A DNA stretch of 46,766 nucleotides, taken from the NCBI GenBank assembly GCA_023664265.1, contig JAMPFV010000015.1, positions 1 to 46,766 on the forward strand. Direction: 5' to 3'. Shown here piece by piece: positions 9,088 through 16,677 of the stretch. Below the pieces are notes generated by a model. It saw only the letters and a list, made by a program, of their open reading frames with translations. It was not told the DNA's origin and did no database searches. Each line of letters begins with the position of its first letter. Within the stretch, counting starts at the first letter, position 1. Position numbers and translations under genes: made by a program. The stretch is from Roseburia sp. (lineage in GTDB: Bacteria; Bacillota; Clostridia; Lachnospirales; Lachnospiraceae).

Positions 9088-9931
9088 ATGCCTTATCCGC
9101 GTCCCCCGTTCCCAACAGGACAATGCTGGCATTATCCTTATCTTCCTTAGGATTTTGGTTTACCAATTCTATAATGTCATACGCTTTCCGCCGGCAGTCT
9201 CCCGGCCCCCCGAGAACCGCTTCGATCTCCCTTGTCCCCAGCAGCTCGTATACGCCGTCGCTCATCAGCACGACAATGTCTCCCGCCTTCATCCGGACAG
9301 GCGCGTCAAACAGCTCTATGTCCTTAAAGCCGTCCTGACCGAGATAATTGTACAGTCTCTTGTTCTCCAGAAGGCGCAGCGCATCCTCGCGTGAGATGGT
9401 TCCCTCGCGGAATTTCCGCTCCGCGAGAACCGCAACCGTATGCCCGGAGGATACGGGGACGAGACTGCCCTCCCTGTACACGCATATCCTTACGTTTCCC
9501 ACCAGCGCATAGTAGAGAAAGCCCTCCCGGAGCATCACGCAGCCCACGCCGGCCGAGCCCCGGCTGTCATCCCCCAAGGCCTTGAGGATCTCCCTGTTGG
9601 CGCGGTGAAACGCTTTCCGGAAGAAATACTGCGGATTGTGAAAGGCATTGTAGTCGCTGAAGATCTCCATGCAGGTATCCACCGCTATCCGGGCGGCTAT
9701 CCGTCCGCCACAGGCCTTCCCGGCGCCATCCGCCAGCACGGCCATTATGCCGGCCGGCGTCTCCATGTCGCCAAACTGATCCTCCTGTATCTCGCGCCCG
9801 CCGATCGTCATGCTCCTGCCTATGTCCGGCCTCCGCTCCCTTTGGGGCGCGCGCCACATATACAGCGCGGCGGTATCCAACAGGAGAACGCACGCAATCA
9901 ACAGGCTTATCGCCAAAAACCAGCTATCCAT
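9062..9931 (-). CDS. Membrane-anchored PP2C-type Ser/Thr protein phosphatase
   Basis: The product has 289 residues from ATG 9931, which has a GGAGGGCGG site; upstream in-frame codons run into the FHA gene. An N-terminal membrane span (residues about 4-24, LAISLLIACVLLLDTAAL) anchors a full PP2C/SpoIIE-type phosphatase domain. The metal-binding Asp motifs are all present: REIQEDQFG, VLADGAGKACGG, LMSDGVYELL and KDNASIVLL. It should remove phosphate from Ser/Thr of cytoplasmic partners. In type VI systems a PP2C enzyme (PppA) opposes a kinase and an FHA protein. Two FHA proteins lie directly upstream here, supporting the same kind of control, but no kinase is visible in this window. Confidence 0.9.
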   Translation of the reverse strand: MDSWFLAISLLIACVLLLDTAALYMWRAPQRERRPDIGRSMTIGGREIQEDQFGDMETPAGIMAVLADGAGKACGGRIAARIAVDTCMEIFSDYNAFHNPQYFFRKAFHRANREILKALGDDSRGSAGVGCVMLREGFLYYALVGNVRICVYREGSLVPVSSGHTVAVLAERKFREGTISREDALRLLENKRLYNYLGQDGFKDIELFDAPVRMKAGDIVVLMSDGVYELLGTREIEAVLGGPGDCRRKAYDIIELVNQNPKEDKDNASIVLLGTGDADKAYEKAEFGI

Positions 9932-9956
9932 CTGTATCCGCCCTCCACAAATGTCC

Positions 9957-10460
9957 CTATGCTTCCCACATGAAATTATTGCCGCAGAACGGTATGAACA
10001 CGAACACGGATTTCCCAAGCTCAATCTTGTCATACGGATTCAGGGGCGTCGGCACATACACCGCCGTCTCGTTCAGATATACCAGGCCGTTCGAATCGCC
10101 CGGAAGCAGAACGGTCTCCTTCTTCTTGGGGTCGAACACGATCACGGCATGGTTGCGGCGCGATATCTCGTTGTCCCCGAGAATCTGGATATCCATGTCG
10201 TCCGCCCTCCCGACGAAATTCTTGCCCGACACGACCTTATAGTCCTTTCCCTGCCGCGGCCCGGAAATGCACACGATCCATCCGCAGACCGGCTTGATAT
10301 CCTCCTGAAACAGCTCCTCCTCGATGTCAACCTCGGACTTCCCGGTCTCCTTTTTTTCCTGCGTCTGCGTCTCTATATTGCAATAGGGACATACCGTCCC
10401 ATATCTCTTCCTGCTGAACATATGCCCGTTCTGACAGCGAATTAAATTTGACTCTCCCAT
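9957..10460 (-). CDS. Zinc-ribbon plus FHA domain protein
   Basis: The product has 167 residues from ATG 10460 behind GGGAGGTAAGC. Residues 1-35 hold a Cys/His cluster (RCQNGHMFSRKRYG followed by VCPYC) typical of a small zinc ribbon. The C-terminal half is an FHA fold: FVGRADDMDI with the conserved Gly-Arg, then EISRRNHAVI with the Ser and His of the phosphothreonine pocket, and later strands ending in FVFIPF. With the pocket residues present it probably binds a phosphothreonine peptide. It is cytoplasmic and lies between a membrane-linked FHA-like protein and the PP2C phosphatase, so it is likely a phosphorylation-dependent adaptor of the apparatus. Confidence 0.85.
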   Translation of the reverse strand: MGESNLIRCQNGHMFSRKRYGTVCPYCNIETQTQEKKETGKSEVDIEEELFQEDIKPVCGWIVCISGPRQGKDYKVVSGKNFVGRADDMDIQILGDNEISRRNHAVIVFDPKKKETVLLPGDSNGLVYLNETAVYVPTPLNPYDKIELGKSVFVFIPFCGNNFMWEA

Positions 10461-10498
10461 GCTTACCTCCCTGCGCGCTCAAGGCTCCCTTACGCGAA

Positions 10499-11023
10499 TC
10501 ATCGAAGCTGAAGCCTTACCGGTCCGATAAAAATAATGTCTCCCTGTTCAAGCTTACATGGCTTCCCGTATGAAAGCCTGTATTTGCGCCCGTCGCTTTT
10601 CTGTACGCTGACGCCGTTTTTGGAGGATATGTCCTCCACATACCAGGTATCCCCCGTATAGTTTAAGACCGCGTGCTCGACGTCAACCATGGCGGCATAA
10701 TCCGTATGGTCCAGATTGACTGTCACCTGATTCTCTCCCACATCGCGGCCGATGACGATTCCGTTCTTCCCGTACAGATCCCATGACGCAAGCGCACTGC
10801 CCTCCTCGTTGAGGAGCGTCAGCTCCGTCGGCGTCTCCGGCGGTATAAACGGTTTTGCGCTCTCCCTTTTCCGCTCCGGCGCCGGGAGTATCATGTGAAG
10901 CACACCGGCGCACACCGCCACGCCGGCCCACGGCAGGCCTGCGCGCAGTCCCATCCGATGGCAGAGCAGCCCCGCGATTATCATACACAGCAGGGCCGAC
11001 GCATAATTCAATTTTTTCACCAT
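10499..11023 (-). CDS. Membrane-anchored FHA-domain protein
   Basis: The product has 174 residues from ATG 11023 (AGAGGTAGGG upstream). Two short hydrophobic stretches near the N-terminus (residues about 7-22 and 28-48) form a membrane hairpin, leaving the rest in the cytoplasm. The C-terminal ~100 residues are an FHA domain: GIVIGRDVGEN has the conserved Gly-Arg, and DISSKNGVSV has the conserved Asn-Gly loop. The usual Ser-Arg-x-His motif reads DVEHAVL, keeping the His but not the Ser-Arg, so phosphothreonine binding may be weak or altered. It ends 9 bp after the J-domain gene in the operon order and precedes the soluble FHA gene. Role inferred: membrane docking of phosphorylated partners. 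Confidence 0.85.
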   Translation of the reverse strand: MVKKLNYASALLCMIIAGLLCHRMGLRAGLPWAGVAVCAGVLHMILPAPERKRESAKPFIPPETPTELTLLNEEGSALASWDLYGKNGIVIGRDVGENQVTVNLDHTDYAAMVDVEHAVLNYTGDTWYVEDISSKNGVSVQKSDGRKYRLSYGKPCKLEQGDIIFIGPVRLQLR

Positions 11024-11032
11024 GTCGATTCC

Positions 11033-11392
11033 CTACCTCTTCTTCATGCCCTCCCGGGTTTTCGGATTGAATCCGAAAAAGGCCTCAAAGCTTCCGGATA
11101 CGTCCCGGAAGTTCATCTTTGCCGCCGCTCCGGCGGATTTTGCTTCTGCCGCGGCGGATTTTCCCGTGTCCTGCTTCCGGCGTCCGCCGAGCGTTTCATC
11201 ATATTGACGGCGTTTCTCCGGGTCTGAGAGAATCGTATACGCCTCCGTGATTTCCCTGAACCGGGACTCGCATTCCCGGTCGCCGGGGTGCGCGTCCGGA
11301 TGATATTTCTTCGCCAGCCGCCGATACGCGGACTTGATTTCCGCATCGGACGCCTGCGCGGATACCTCCAGGACGCCATACCGGTCTGTCAT
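11033..11392 (-). CDS. Short J-domain (DnaJ-like) co-chaperone
   Basis: The product has 119 residues from ATG 11392. Residues 3-68 are a complete J domain with the HPD tripeptide ([11 protein letters not shown]) and the helix IV end ([15 protein letters not shown]). The remaining 50 residues are Lys/Ala-rich and end in [16 protein letters not shown]. There are no Gly/Phe-rich, zinc-finger or substrate-binding regions, unlike the housekeeping DnaJ at 36583-37755. J domains stimulate ATP hydrolysis by Hsp70 proteins. The obvious partner is the unusual Hsp70-like ATPase at 2551-5175 in the same operon, so it is probably a dedicated co-chaperone of the apparatus. The FHA-membrane gene follows after 9 bp. 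Confidence 0.9.
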   Translation of the reverse strand: MTDRYGVLEVSAQASDAEIKSAYRRLAKKYHPDAHPGDRECESRFREITEAYTILSDPEKRRQYDETLGGRRKQDTGKSAAAEAKSAGAAAKMNFRDVSGSFEAFFGFNPKTREGMKKR

Positions 11393-11480
11393 CTTCCCAC
11401 CGCCCTTCCTTCCATGGCAGGCGCTTTAAGAAAAGGCACATCACCTCTGCGATATGCCTTCCCCTGCGCTCAGCCGGCCA

Positions 11481-11909
11481 TCAGGCGCCGATATAGCCGC
11501 CCTCAATGGCAATTGTATCCAGCTTATCTTTCTTCTGTTTAATGACAATCCTGAACTGTCCGATACCGTCGCTGTTCGAGAAGTCCTCTTTGTAATCAAC
11601 CACAAAGGCCCTCGGGAAGCTGTATTTCCTCTCCACGATGCCGGCGTTGATAATCTCTACCTCCACCTGTCTGTAGGCCGCCGCTTCCTCCGCGGGCACC
11701 ACGCTCCACAGCGCAAGCTGTCTGGTGCTGTCGAACGGGTCTCCGTCCGTCGCCACCAGAATCTTCCCGGTGATCTCCAATGTGCTTCCCACATCCTTTG
11801 TTCTCGCGTTGGAATCCAACGGGATGTCCGTACGGAATTTGATCTTCTGTACGCAATCCTTCGCAACCTCAAAGCTGTTTGCTCCATTTACCTTTACACG
11901 CAATGACAT
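11481..11909 (-). CDS. Tube-like (Hcp/gp19-type) protein, copy B
   Basis: The product has 142 residues from ATG 11909 (AGGAGGCGGG upstream). It is paralogous to the next gene upstream: both share a beta-rich pattern with SNARTKDVGST / SNARATDNGTA, LALWSVVPAEEA / LAKWSVVPSESA, and a C-terminal VKQKKD..IEGG(Y/F) ending. Size and all-beta character fit the Hcp/gp19 tube fold that stacks as hexameric rings inside a contractile sheath. The sheath-like gene lies immediately upstream of the pair. Divergence is large enough that I call the fold by pattern and context, not by a clear family signature. Two paralogues suggest either mixed rings or one tube plus one tube-initiator subunit. Confidence 0.65.
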   Translation of the reverse strand: MSLRVKVNGANSFEVAKDCVQKIKFRTDIPLDSNARTKDVGSTLEITGKILVATDGDPFDSTRQLALWSVVPAEEAAAYRQVEVEIINAGIVERKYSFPRAFVVDYKEDFSNSDGIGQFRIVIKQKKDKLDTIAIEGGYIGA

Positions 11910-11923
11910 ATATACCCGCCTCC

Positions 11924-12349
11924 TTATTCACTAAATCCGCCTTCGATGCCGGTCAGTCCGGTCAGATCCTTCTTCTGCTTCACATGCAGATAAAATTCAC
12001 CTACGCCCGTCTCATCGTCAAGCTCTTCTTCATACTCCATGACAAACGCATTGGGAAGCGTGTACTGTCTCACAACCTGATTGGCCGCCACTACCTCGAC
12101 CTTCACATTTCTGTAGGCGTCCGCGCTCTCACTGGGCACCACGCTCCACTTCGCCAGATTGAGGGTGGCGTCCTGCGCCTCCGCCCCCAGAGAGAACAAC
12201 AGCTTTCCGCGTATCTTCATCGCGGTTCCGTTATCCGTTGCCCTCGCATTGGAATCCTTGGGAATCTCCGAGGAGAACTCCACGCCTGTCACACACTGCT
12301 CCGTCAGGCTCACCGGACCTGATCCATCAATTGTTACCCTGAAACCCAT
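11924..12349 (-). CDS. Tube-like (Hcp/gp19-type) protein, copy A
   Basis: The product has 141 residues from ATG 12349 behind GGAGGTAAAGCT. Its ends match copy B (start MGFRVTIDGSG versus MSLRVKVNGAN; finish GIEGGFSE versus AIEGGYIGA), and the core LAKWSVVP motif is shared. It has no signal peptide, as expected for a tube subunit assembled in the cytoplasm. It lies 36 bp after the sheath-like gene and 14 bp before copy B, the order expected of sheath-tube gene pairs in phage tails and type VI systems. The strong ribosome sites before both copies fit a need for many subunits. Confidence 0.65.
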   Translation of the reverse strand: MGFRVTIDGSGPVSLTEQCVTGVEFSSEIPKDSNARATDNGTAMKIRGKLLFSLGAEAQDATLNLAKWSVVPSESADAYRNVKVEVVAANQVVRQYTLPNAFVMEYEEELDDETGVGEFYLHVKQKKDLTGLTGIEGGFSE

Positions 12350-12385
12350 AGCTTTACCTCCTTATAAACGAATCTGGGTCTTGTC

Positions 12386-14569
12386 TTATACCCCGGAAAT
12401 ACGATTGATCTGTACTTCCAAATTCCTCGGACTGCCATTGAAGGAAAGCGTCAGCTCACAGATACCGTTCCTGTCGTTGATGCTGTAATCCAGACTGTCC
12501 CCCTCCGTGATAATTGCATTGATGCAGTCCTGCTTTGCAAGCCACTTGCTCTTCTGGCTTTTGGGATTGTTGGAGAAGAAATCGCGGATATTATCCTCCT
12601 TGAAATCTCCCGTCACATATCTCAGAATCCGCTCGATATAAGTAGTGACCTGTGTTTTATATACCGGCTCATACGTCGAGTGCTCCGTGTCATACAAAAG
12701 ATTCCTCGCCTTATAAACCGTTATATTCGTGATTGCCGCCCCGTCCTGAGAGGCGTTCTCCGACGCAAAGACCCAGCCGAAGTTCTTCTGATTGATCTGC
12801 GTCTTGATCGTATTGGTAAATCCCGTAATCTCCTTTGGCATGGTCGTGCAGGCCATCAGGGAATGATTCCCCGCCTCAATGTCAAACCGGACGCCGGGCA
12901 GCTCCAAATCGGTTCTCACCTTCGTCAGCTTAAAATGGTTCCTCAGATATTCGGGGCACTGACAGGCCGCGCGGAACCCCGCGGCCACATAGGCGCCGCT
13001 TATGTATACGCCCTCGATCCAGAGCCGGATGACGTCCTCCTTCGCCTCGGAAAGCTCCACTCCGTTCTCGTCCGTGATATGCATCCTGCTGTCCAGCACC
13101 ACCCCGGATTTATTCTTGGGAAGCACCGTAAAGTTCGGGAGCACCGGTATCGCAAATTCGCTGTACGGCTTTCCGACCAGAGGCGCGCAGCGCTCGATCA
13201 TCTTCTCGATGCCCTCCGCCGCTATCGCGTTAAAGGTCGTCTCCTCCCGGTTCTCAAAGGAGAAAAACGTCTCCACTCTGTAGTCCTTAAAGACATTCAA
13301 CAGGGTGCTCAGCGCCTCCATGCTGTACACATCGGTTCCGGCTTTCCTGACATTTCCCTGAAAACGCTCTCTGTGGATCTTGTTGGTCATGTTTTGGCTC
13401 CATGACAGGTTCGGATAGATCGCATACCATATCGTATCGTTGAAATTATTTTTGCTGTTCGTCGTGTTCAGATAGGTGAGCAGTCTGGGGATGTTCGGGC
13501 TTTTTGCCATAATCTCCGGCGAGATATTGGCGATCACAAGCGTCGGCGGCATTCCCTTCGTCTTGGTCTTATATTGGTCAAAAAACATCCGTATTCCCAA
13601 GAGCTTTTCCACCAGCGGCTTCACGACCTTGATAAAGTTATCCTTGGAGGTGCGGTAAAACTCCAGATAGGAATTATAGTTTGCCACCTCCGTCTCCATG
13701 TCAATCTCCGTCGGCGTCGTCGCGGTCAGCGGGCAGAAAGTCCGCACCACAAGGTTCTGCACATAATCGTTGGGCGATTCGTTGACCTCTCTGTAATCGT
13801 CCGCCAGCGCCTCCACCAGGCCGGCCGTCACCTCGTTATCGACGACCGCAAGGCTTGTCGTCTCCTCCTTGGGCGCCTCCAAAATCTTCAGTTCTCCGGT
13901 CTCGCCCATTGTGAGCTTTCCCACAGCGATGCCTTTTCCGCCCTTTTCCTGTCCGCCGTTTCCCAGCAGAAGGCGCGTCTTGATATCCTCGATCGCAAGC
14001 GGCAGCATTGCCATAATATTGTTATAATTTTTGCTCGCGTCCTCAAACAAAAGATTCAGCTTGTCGCCCAGATCAAGCTTGGCCGGATCGCCGTCCTCCA
14101 GCTTGGAATACTTTTCATAATTGTGCTGGATCTCCTTGCGCACCAGCTTGATGTCCTCCATCACCTTCTTGGGGGAAATCATCTCCAGCAGCTGCTCAAA
14201 ATGAAATTCCACGTTCAGCAGTCCCTGCGACTTTCTGGATTCCATCACCGTCAGGATGGTCTTGAAAAAGCTGTCGTAATCATTCAACCTGATCTCCGTC
14301 AGCATGGACGCCGGTATCGTCTCGGGACACTCCAAGGTGTATATGACCGACTGTGACTTTGCATCGAAGAAGGACCACACGGTAGGCTCAAATTTGCGCT
14401 CCATCTCCTCATAGCTGTGACATTCCAAATGCCGGTTAATCTCCCGCATCTGATCGTCGCTCAGGCTGTCAAGACCCTTCACATCCCCGATCAGCGTCAG
14501 CAGATTCTGTTTCAGGGGATTAACCGTATCCAGAAGCAGTGTGCGGTTTGTTTGGCTGATTATCTCCAT
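12386..14569 (-). CDS. Large sheath-like protein (TssC/VipB-type architecture)
   Basis: The product has 727 residues from ATG 14569 (GGAGTGAAAGG upstream). There is no signal peptide. Residues about 1-250 are helical and charged. The middle (about 290-560) alternates strands and helices with GMPPTLVIANIS, TIWYAIYPNLSW and the Gly/Ala-rich IEGVYISGAYVAAGFRAA. The C-terminal ~110 residues (YIERILRYVTGDF, IRDFFSNN, KWLAKQDCINAII, then CELTLSFNGSPRNLEVQI) resemble in layout the C-terminal domain of type VI sheath protein TssC. It is longer than TssC (about 490 residues) and seems to combine the sheath with an extra N-terminal domain. The two tube-like genes follow directly. Call by architecture and context; a structure prediction would decide. 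Confidence 0.6.
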   Translation of the reverse strand: MEIISQTNRTLLLDTVNPLKQNLLTLIGDVKGLDSLSDDQMREINRHLECHSYEEMERKFEPTVWSFFDAKSQSVIYTLECPETIPASMLTEIRLNDYDSFFKTILTVMESRKSQGLLNVEFHFEQLLEMISPKKVMEDIKLVRKEIQHNYEKYSKLEDGDPAKLDLGDKLNLLFEDASKNYNNIMAMLPLAIEDIKTRLLLGNGGQEKGGKGIAVGKLTMGETGELKILEAPKEETTSLAVVDNEVTAGLVEALADDYREVNESPNDYVQNLVVRTFCPLTATTPTEIDMETEVANYNSYLEFYRTSKDNFIKVVKPLVEKLLGIRMFFDQYKTKTKGMPPTLVIANISPEIMAKSPNIPRLLTYLNTTNSKNNFNDTIWYAIYPNLSWSQNMTNKIHRERFQGNVRKAGTDVYSMEALSTLLNVFKDYRVETFFSFENREETTFNAIAAEGIEKMIERCAPLVGKPYSEFAIPVLPNFTVLPKNKSGVVLDSRMHITDENGVELSEAKEDVIRLWIEGVYISGAYVAAGFRAACQCPEYLRNHFKLTKVRTDLELPGVRFDIEAGNHSLMACTTMPKEITGFTNTIKTQINQKNFGWVFASENASQDGAAITNITVYKARNLLYDTEHSTYEPVYKTQVTTYIERILRYVTGDFKEDNIRDFFSNNPKSQKSKWLAKQDCINAIITEGDSLDYSINDRNGICELTLSFNGSPRNLEVQINRISGV

Positions 14570-14630
14570 TTCCTTTCACTCCTTGTATGTTGATTTTTAT
14601 AACGCCTTTGCTGCTCAATATCTTTGCCGC

Positions 14631-16439
14631 TCAATACATCTCCGACGGCTTCAGCTCTCTGTACTGGAAGGTCAGCTCGCCGATTTCATCCTCAAAGGCG
14701 ACATCGACCTTCGCCCCCGCAAAGAGCTGACAGCTCTTCTTTTTCATAAGGATTTCGCCGCTCTTCATAATGCAGCAGTCCGATTGATTGGTCAAAATAA
14801 TGCTGTGTCCCTGCCCGGAGCTTATGTAAATGCGGTCAGCGCCGGCAAACGTCTCCCTGACGCCGCAGCCGGCCAGTATCTCGGCCATCGAGACGACTCT
14901 CCCGGAGGGCAGCCGGAACAAGTCGTACGACAGCGGACTGATGTCATACCCGGAGGCTGTTCTTGTAATATAAATGTTCAGCCGTCCCATATAGCTCGAT
15001 TTCCCCGGCTCGGGACGTCCGTCATTGTCGGGAATGACCACAGGCGTCCTTCTCTTCCCCGCCCGGACTGCCGCGATTGCGATCAGGATCATAACCGCAG
15101 CCGCAAGAGCCGCAATCCCATAGAGCGCTGCCGGGAAGCGCTCCGGCTCCTCCGCCGGAAGCGGGGGCGGTCCCTCCAGCCGCACGGTCACCGTGCCGAT
15201 GTCCAAAACATTCACGGGAAGCTCCGAGCAGTCAAAGGATACCTCCCTGACGCACGCCTCCGTCACAGGCTCCCGGAATATCAACTGCCCCTCCTCCAGC
15301 GCTCCCGCCCTGAGTTCTCCCTCCGACGAGACCGACAGTCTGCCATGGGCAAACCAGTCCTCCGTCCACAGTCGGACGGTGTCATTCTCCATGTCATAAA
15401 ACGTATATGTAATTACGGCTTCTCTCTCATACACGGACGCATCCTCCGCCTCCGGAATCCGATCCTCATACTCGATGGAGACCTTGGGCAGCACTCTGTA
15501 TTCCGGTATCAGTATAATGCGTATCTGATGTCCGGGCGTCCCGCTGAAGCTGACGTCCATCCGACCGCTCTTGGGACTGTCGGCCTCTATCAGGGAATAG
15601 CGCTCCCCGTTGACCTGTACGGCCCCGTCCGCGTTAAAGTTTGTCGTCAGATTCCGTATCGGGGAATCGCTTGTCAGAAGTACCCGAACCGTGTCCGCAT
15701 GGGCAAACGGCAGAGAAAGCTCCAATGATACCGGCGCTTCGCCCGCATCGACGAGCGCCGCCGTCATCTGCCTGACGTGAAGTCTCTCCTGCAAGATGGA
15801 ATCGAGGCCGCTCTGTATTTCCAACGCCTGCGGGGAATGGTATCTCCCGCCGCCGGTTGCGGCCGCCGCCTGAAAGACGGAATTCTCCGTGTCCTCCATC
15901 TCTGCGCCAAGTCCGATCACATGGATCCGAATGCCGTTTTCCGCGGCCTGCGCAACCGCCTGACAATACGCCGCATAAGACAGCGCCGTCGCGTCCTCGT
16001 CTCCCATCAGACACTCGCCGTCGGAAAGCAGAACGATGTCCCTCTGCGCGGCGGCGCTGTCCGACAACAGTCTCACCGCCCGCTCCATTCCGGCTCCGGC
16101 ATTGCTGTAGCCCGCGTATGGAACCGTATCGGCCGCTTCCGTAATCTCACTTCTGTGCGCGTTATCCACAGGCGTTATCTCCGCGCAGACCTCCGCGTTG
16201 TAGGCCACAAATCCGACCTCGTAATCAGAAGGCAGCGTATATATGAATTGTGCCATTCCGTCCATCGCATAACGGTTGGGGTCGTTTGTCTTCATGCTTC
16301 CGCTTACGTCAAGCAGAAAGACTACCGCTTTCCCCGTTCCCGCCGCGTCTTTTGCATATGCGGCACAGGGAGCTGTGGCCGCCGACAGGAACGTCAAAAC
16401 CGCGGCAAGACATTGAATCAGAAATCTTTTTCTCCGCAC
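14631..16439 (-). CDS. VWA-domain membrane protein with signal peptide, first gene of injection-like operon
   Basis: The product has 602 residues from GTG 16439; no in-frame ATG is available before the VWA domain, and GAGGAG lies upstream. A signal peptide (residues 1-29, cut near AAYA) leads to a von Willebrand A domain (about 36-215) with a MIDAS motif DVSGS at 44-48 and LLSDGE later. A beta-rich extracellular region follows, then a membrane span at about 438-460 and a cytoplasmic tail of about 140 residues. The end of the tail (SGEILMKKKS, LFAGAKVDVAF) looks like a degenerate FHA fold. It could sense a ligand outside and connect to the FHA/PP2C proteins inside. It is nearest to the predicted promoter and 62 bp upstream of the sheath-like gene. 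Confidence 0.85.
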   Translation of the reverse strand: MRRKRFLIQCLAAVLTFLSAATAPCAAYAKDAAGTGKAVVFLLDVSGSMKTNDPNRYAMDGMAQFIYTLPSDYEVGFVAYNAEVCAEITPVDNAHRSEITEAADTVPYAGYSNAGAGMERAVRLLSDSAAAQRDIVLLSDGECLMGDEDATALSYAAYCQAVAQAAENGIRIHVIGLGAEMEDTENSVFQAAAATGGGRYHSPQALEIQSGLDSILQERLHVRQMTAALVDAGEAPVSLELSLPFAHADTVRVLLTSDSPIRNLTTNFNADGAVQVNGERYSLIEADSPKSGRMDVSFSGTPGHQIRIILIPEYRVLPKVSIEYEDRIPEAEDASVYEREAVITYTFYDMENDTVRLWTEDWFAHGRLSVSSEGELRAGALEEGQLIFREPVTEACVREVSFDCSELPVNVLDIGTVTVRLEGPPPLPAEEPERFPAALYGIAALAAAVMILIAIAAVRAGKRRTPVVIPDNDGRPEPGKSSYMGRLNIYITRTASGYDISPLSYDLFRLPSGRVVSMAEILAGCGVRETFAGADRIYISSGQGHSIILTNQSDCCIMKSGEILMKKKSCQLFAGAKVDVAFEDEIGELTFQYRELKPSEMY

Positions 16440-16534
16440 TCCCGTTCAGCTCCTCCCCGGTCCGTTCCCTGAAGCCGCTCTCAATACCGCCGGCTTGTCT
16501 TATTTCTGAATATTTTGTCGAACCCTGTAATCCG

Positions 16535-16543
16535 ATTATAGCA
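16535..16543 (-). promoter_or_regulatory. Predicted extended -10 promoter of injection-like operon
   Basis: Read on the minus strand, bases 16543-16535 are TGCTATAAT, a perfect extended -10 element, about 96 bases before the GTG start of the VWA gene. No good -35 lies at the right distance (positions near 16558-16563 are AT-rich only). The palindrome at 16560-16604 covers that zone, as expected for an activator-dependent promoter. Confidence 0.6.
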
Positions 16544-16559
16544 TTAGTGCGTTAAAATA

Positions 16560-16604
16560 ATTATGACGTTTGGGGAAAAAATAATTTTCCTCAAACGTCA
16601 TAAT
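16560..16604. repeat. 20-bp palindrome between divergent promoters (candidate operator)
   Basis: The left arm 16560-16579 reads ATTATGACGTTTGGGGAAAA and the right arm 16585-16604 is its reverse complement except for one base, with a 5-base AATAA spacer. It lies between the injection-operon promoter (minus) and the peptide-gene promoter (plus), and meets the -35 zone of both. It has no following T-run in either direction and no upstream gene to terminate, so an operator is more likely than a terminator. Confidence 0.7.
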
Positions 16605-16606
16605 CA

Positions 16607-16634
16607 TTTACGGATTTATGTTTTATCATATTAT
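16607..16634 (+). promoter_or_regulatory. Predicted promoter of peptide gene
   Basis: TTTACG (16607-16612) and TATTAT (16629-16634) are spaced by 16 bases. The -35 begins 3 bases after the palindrome. The element lies 43 bases before the start codon of the small secreted peptide. Confidence 0.45.
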
Positions 16635-16677
16635 TGTAGTACTAAAAATATTCTATTTATTAAGGAGACTTGCAGAT

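Noticed and set aside
9932..10033. Longer PP2C start at 10033
   Set aside because: It would overlap the FHA gene and place a Cys/Ser-rich stretch before the membrane anchor; ATG 9931 has a good ribosome site.
16560..16604. Palindrome as a rho-independent terminator
   Set aside because: No T-run follows in either direction and no gene runs into it from either side; both neighbouring genes start away from it.
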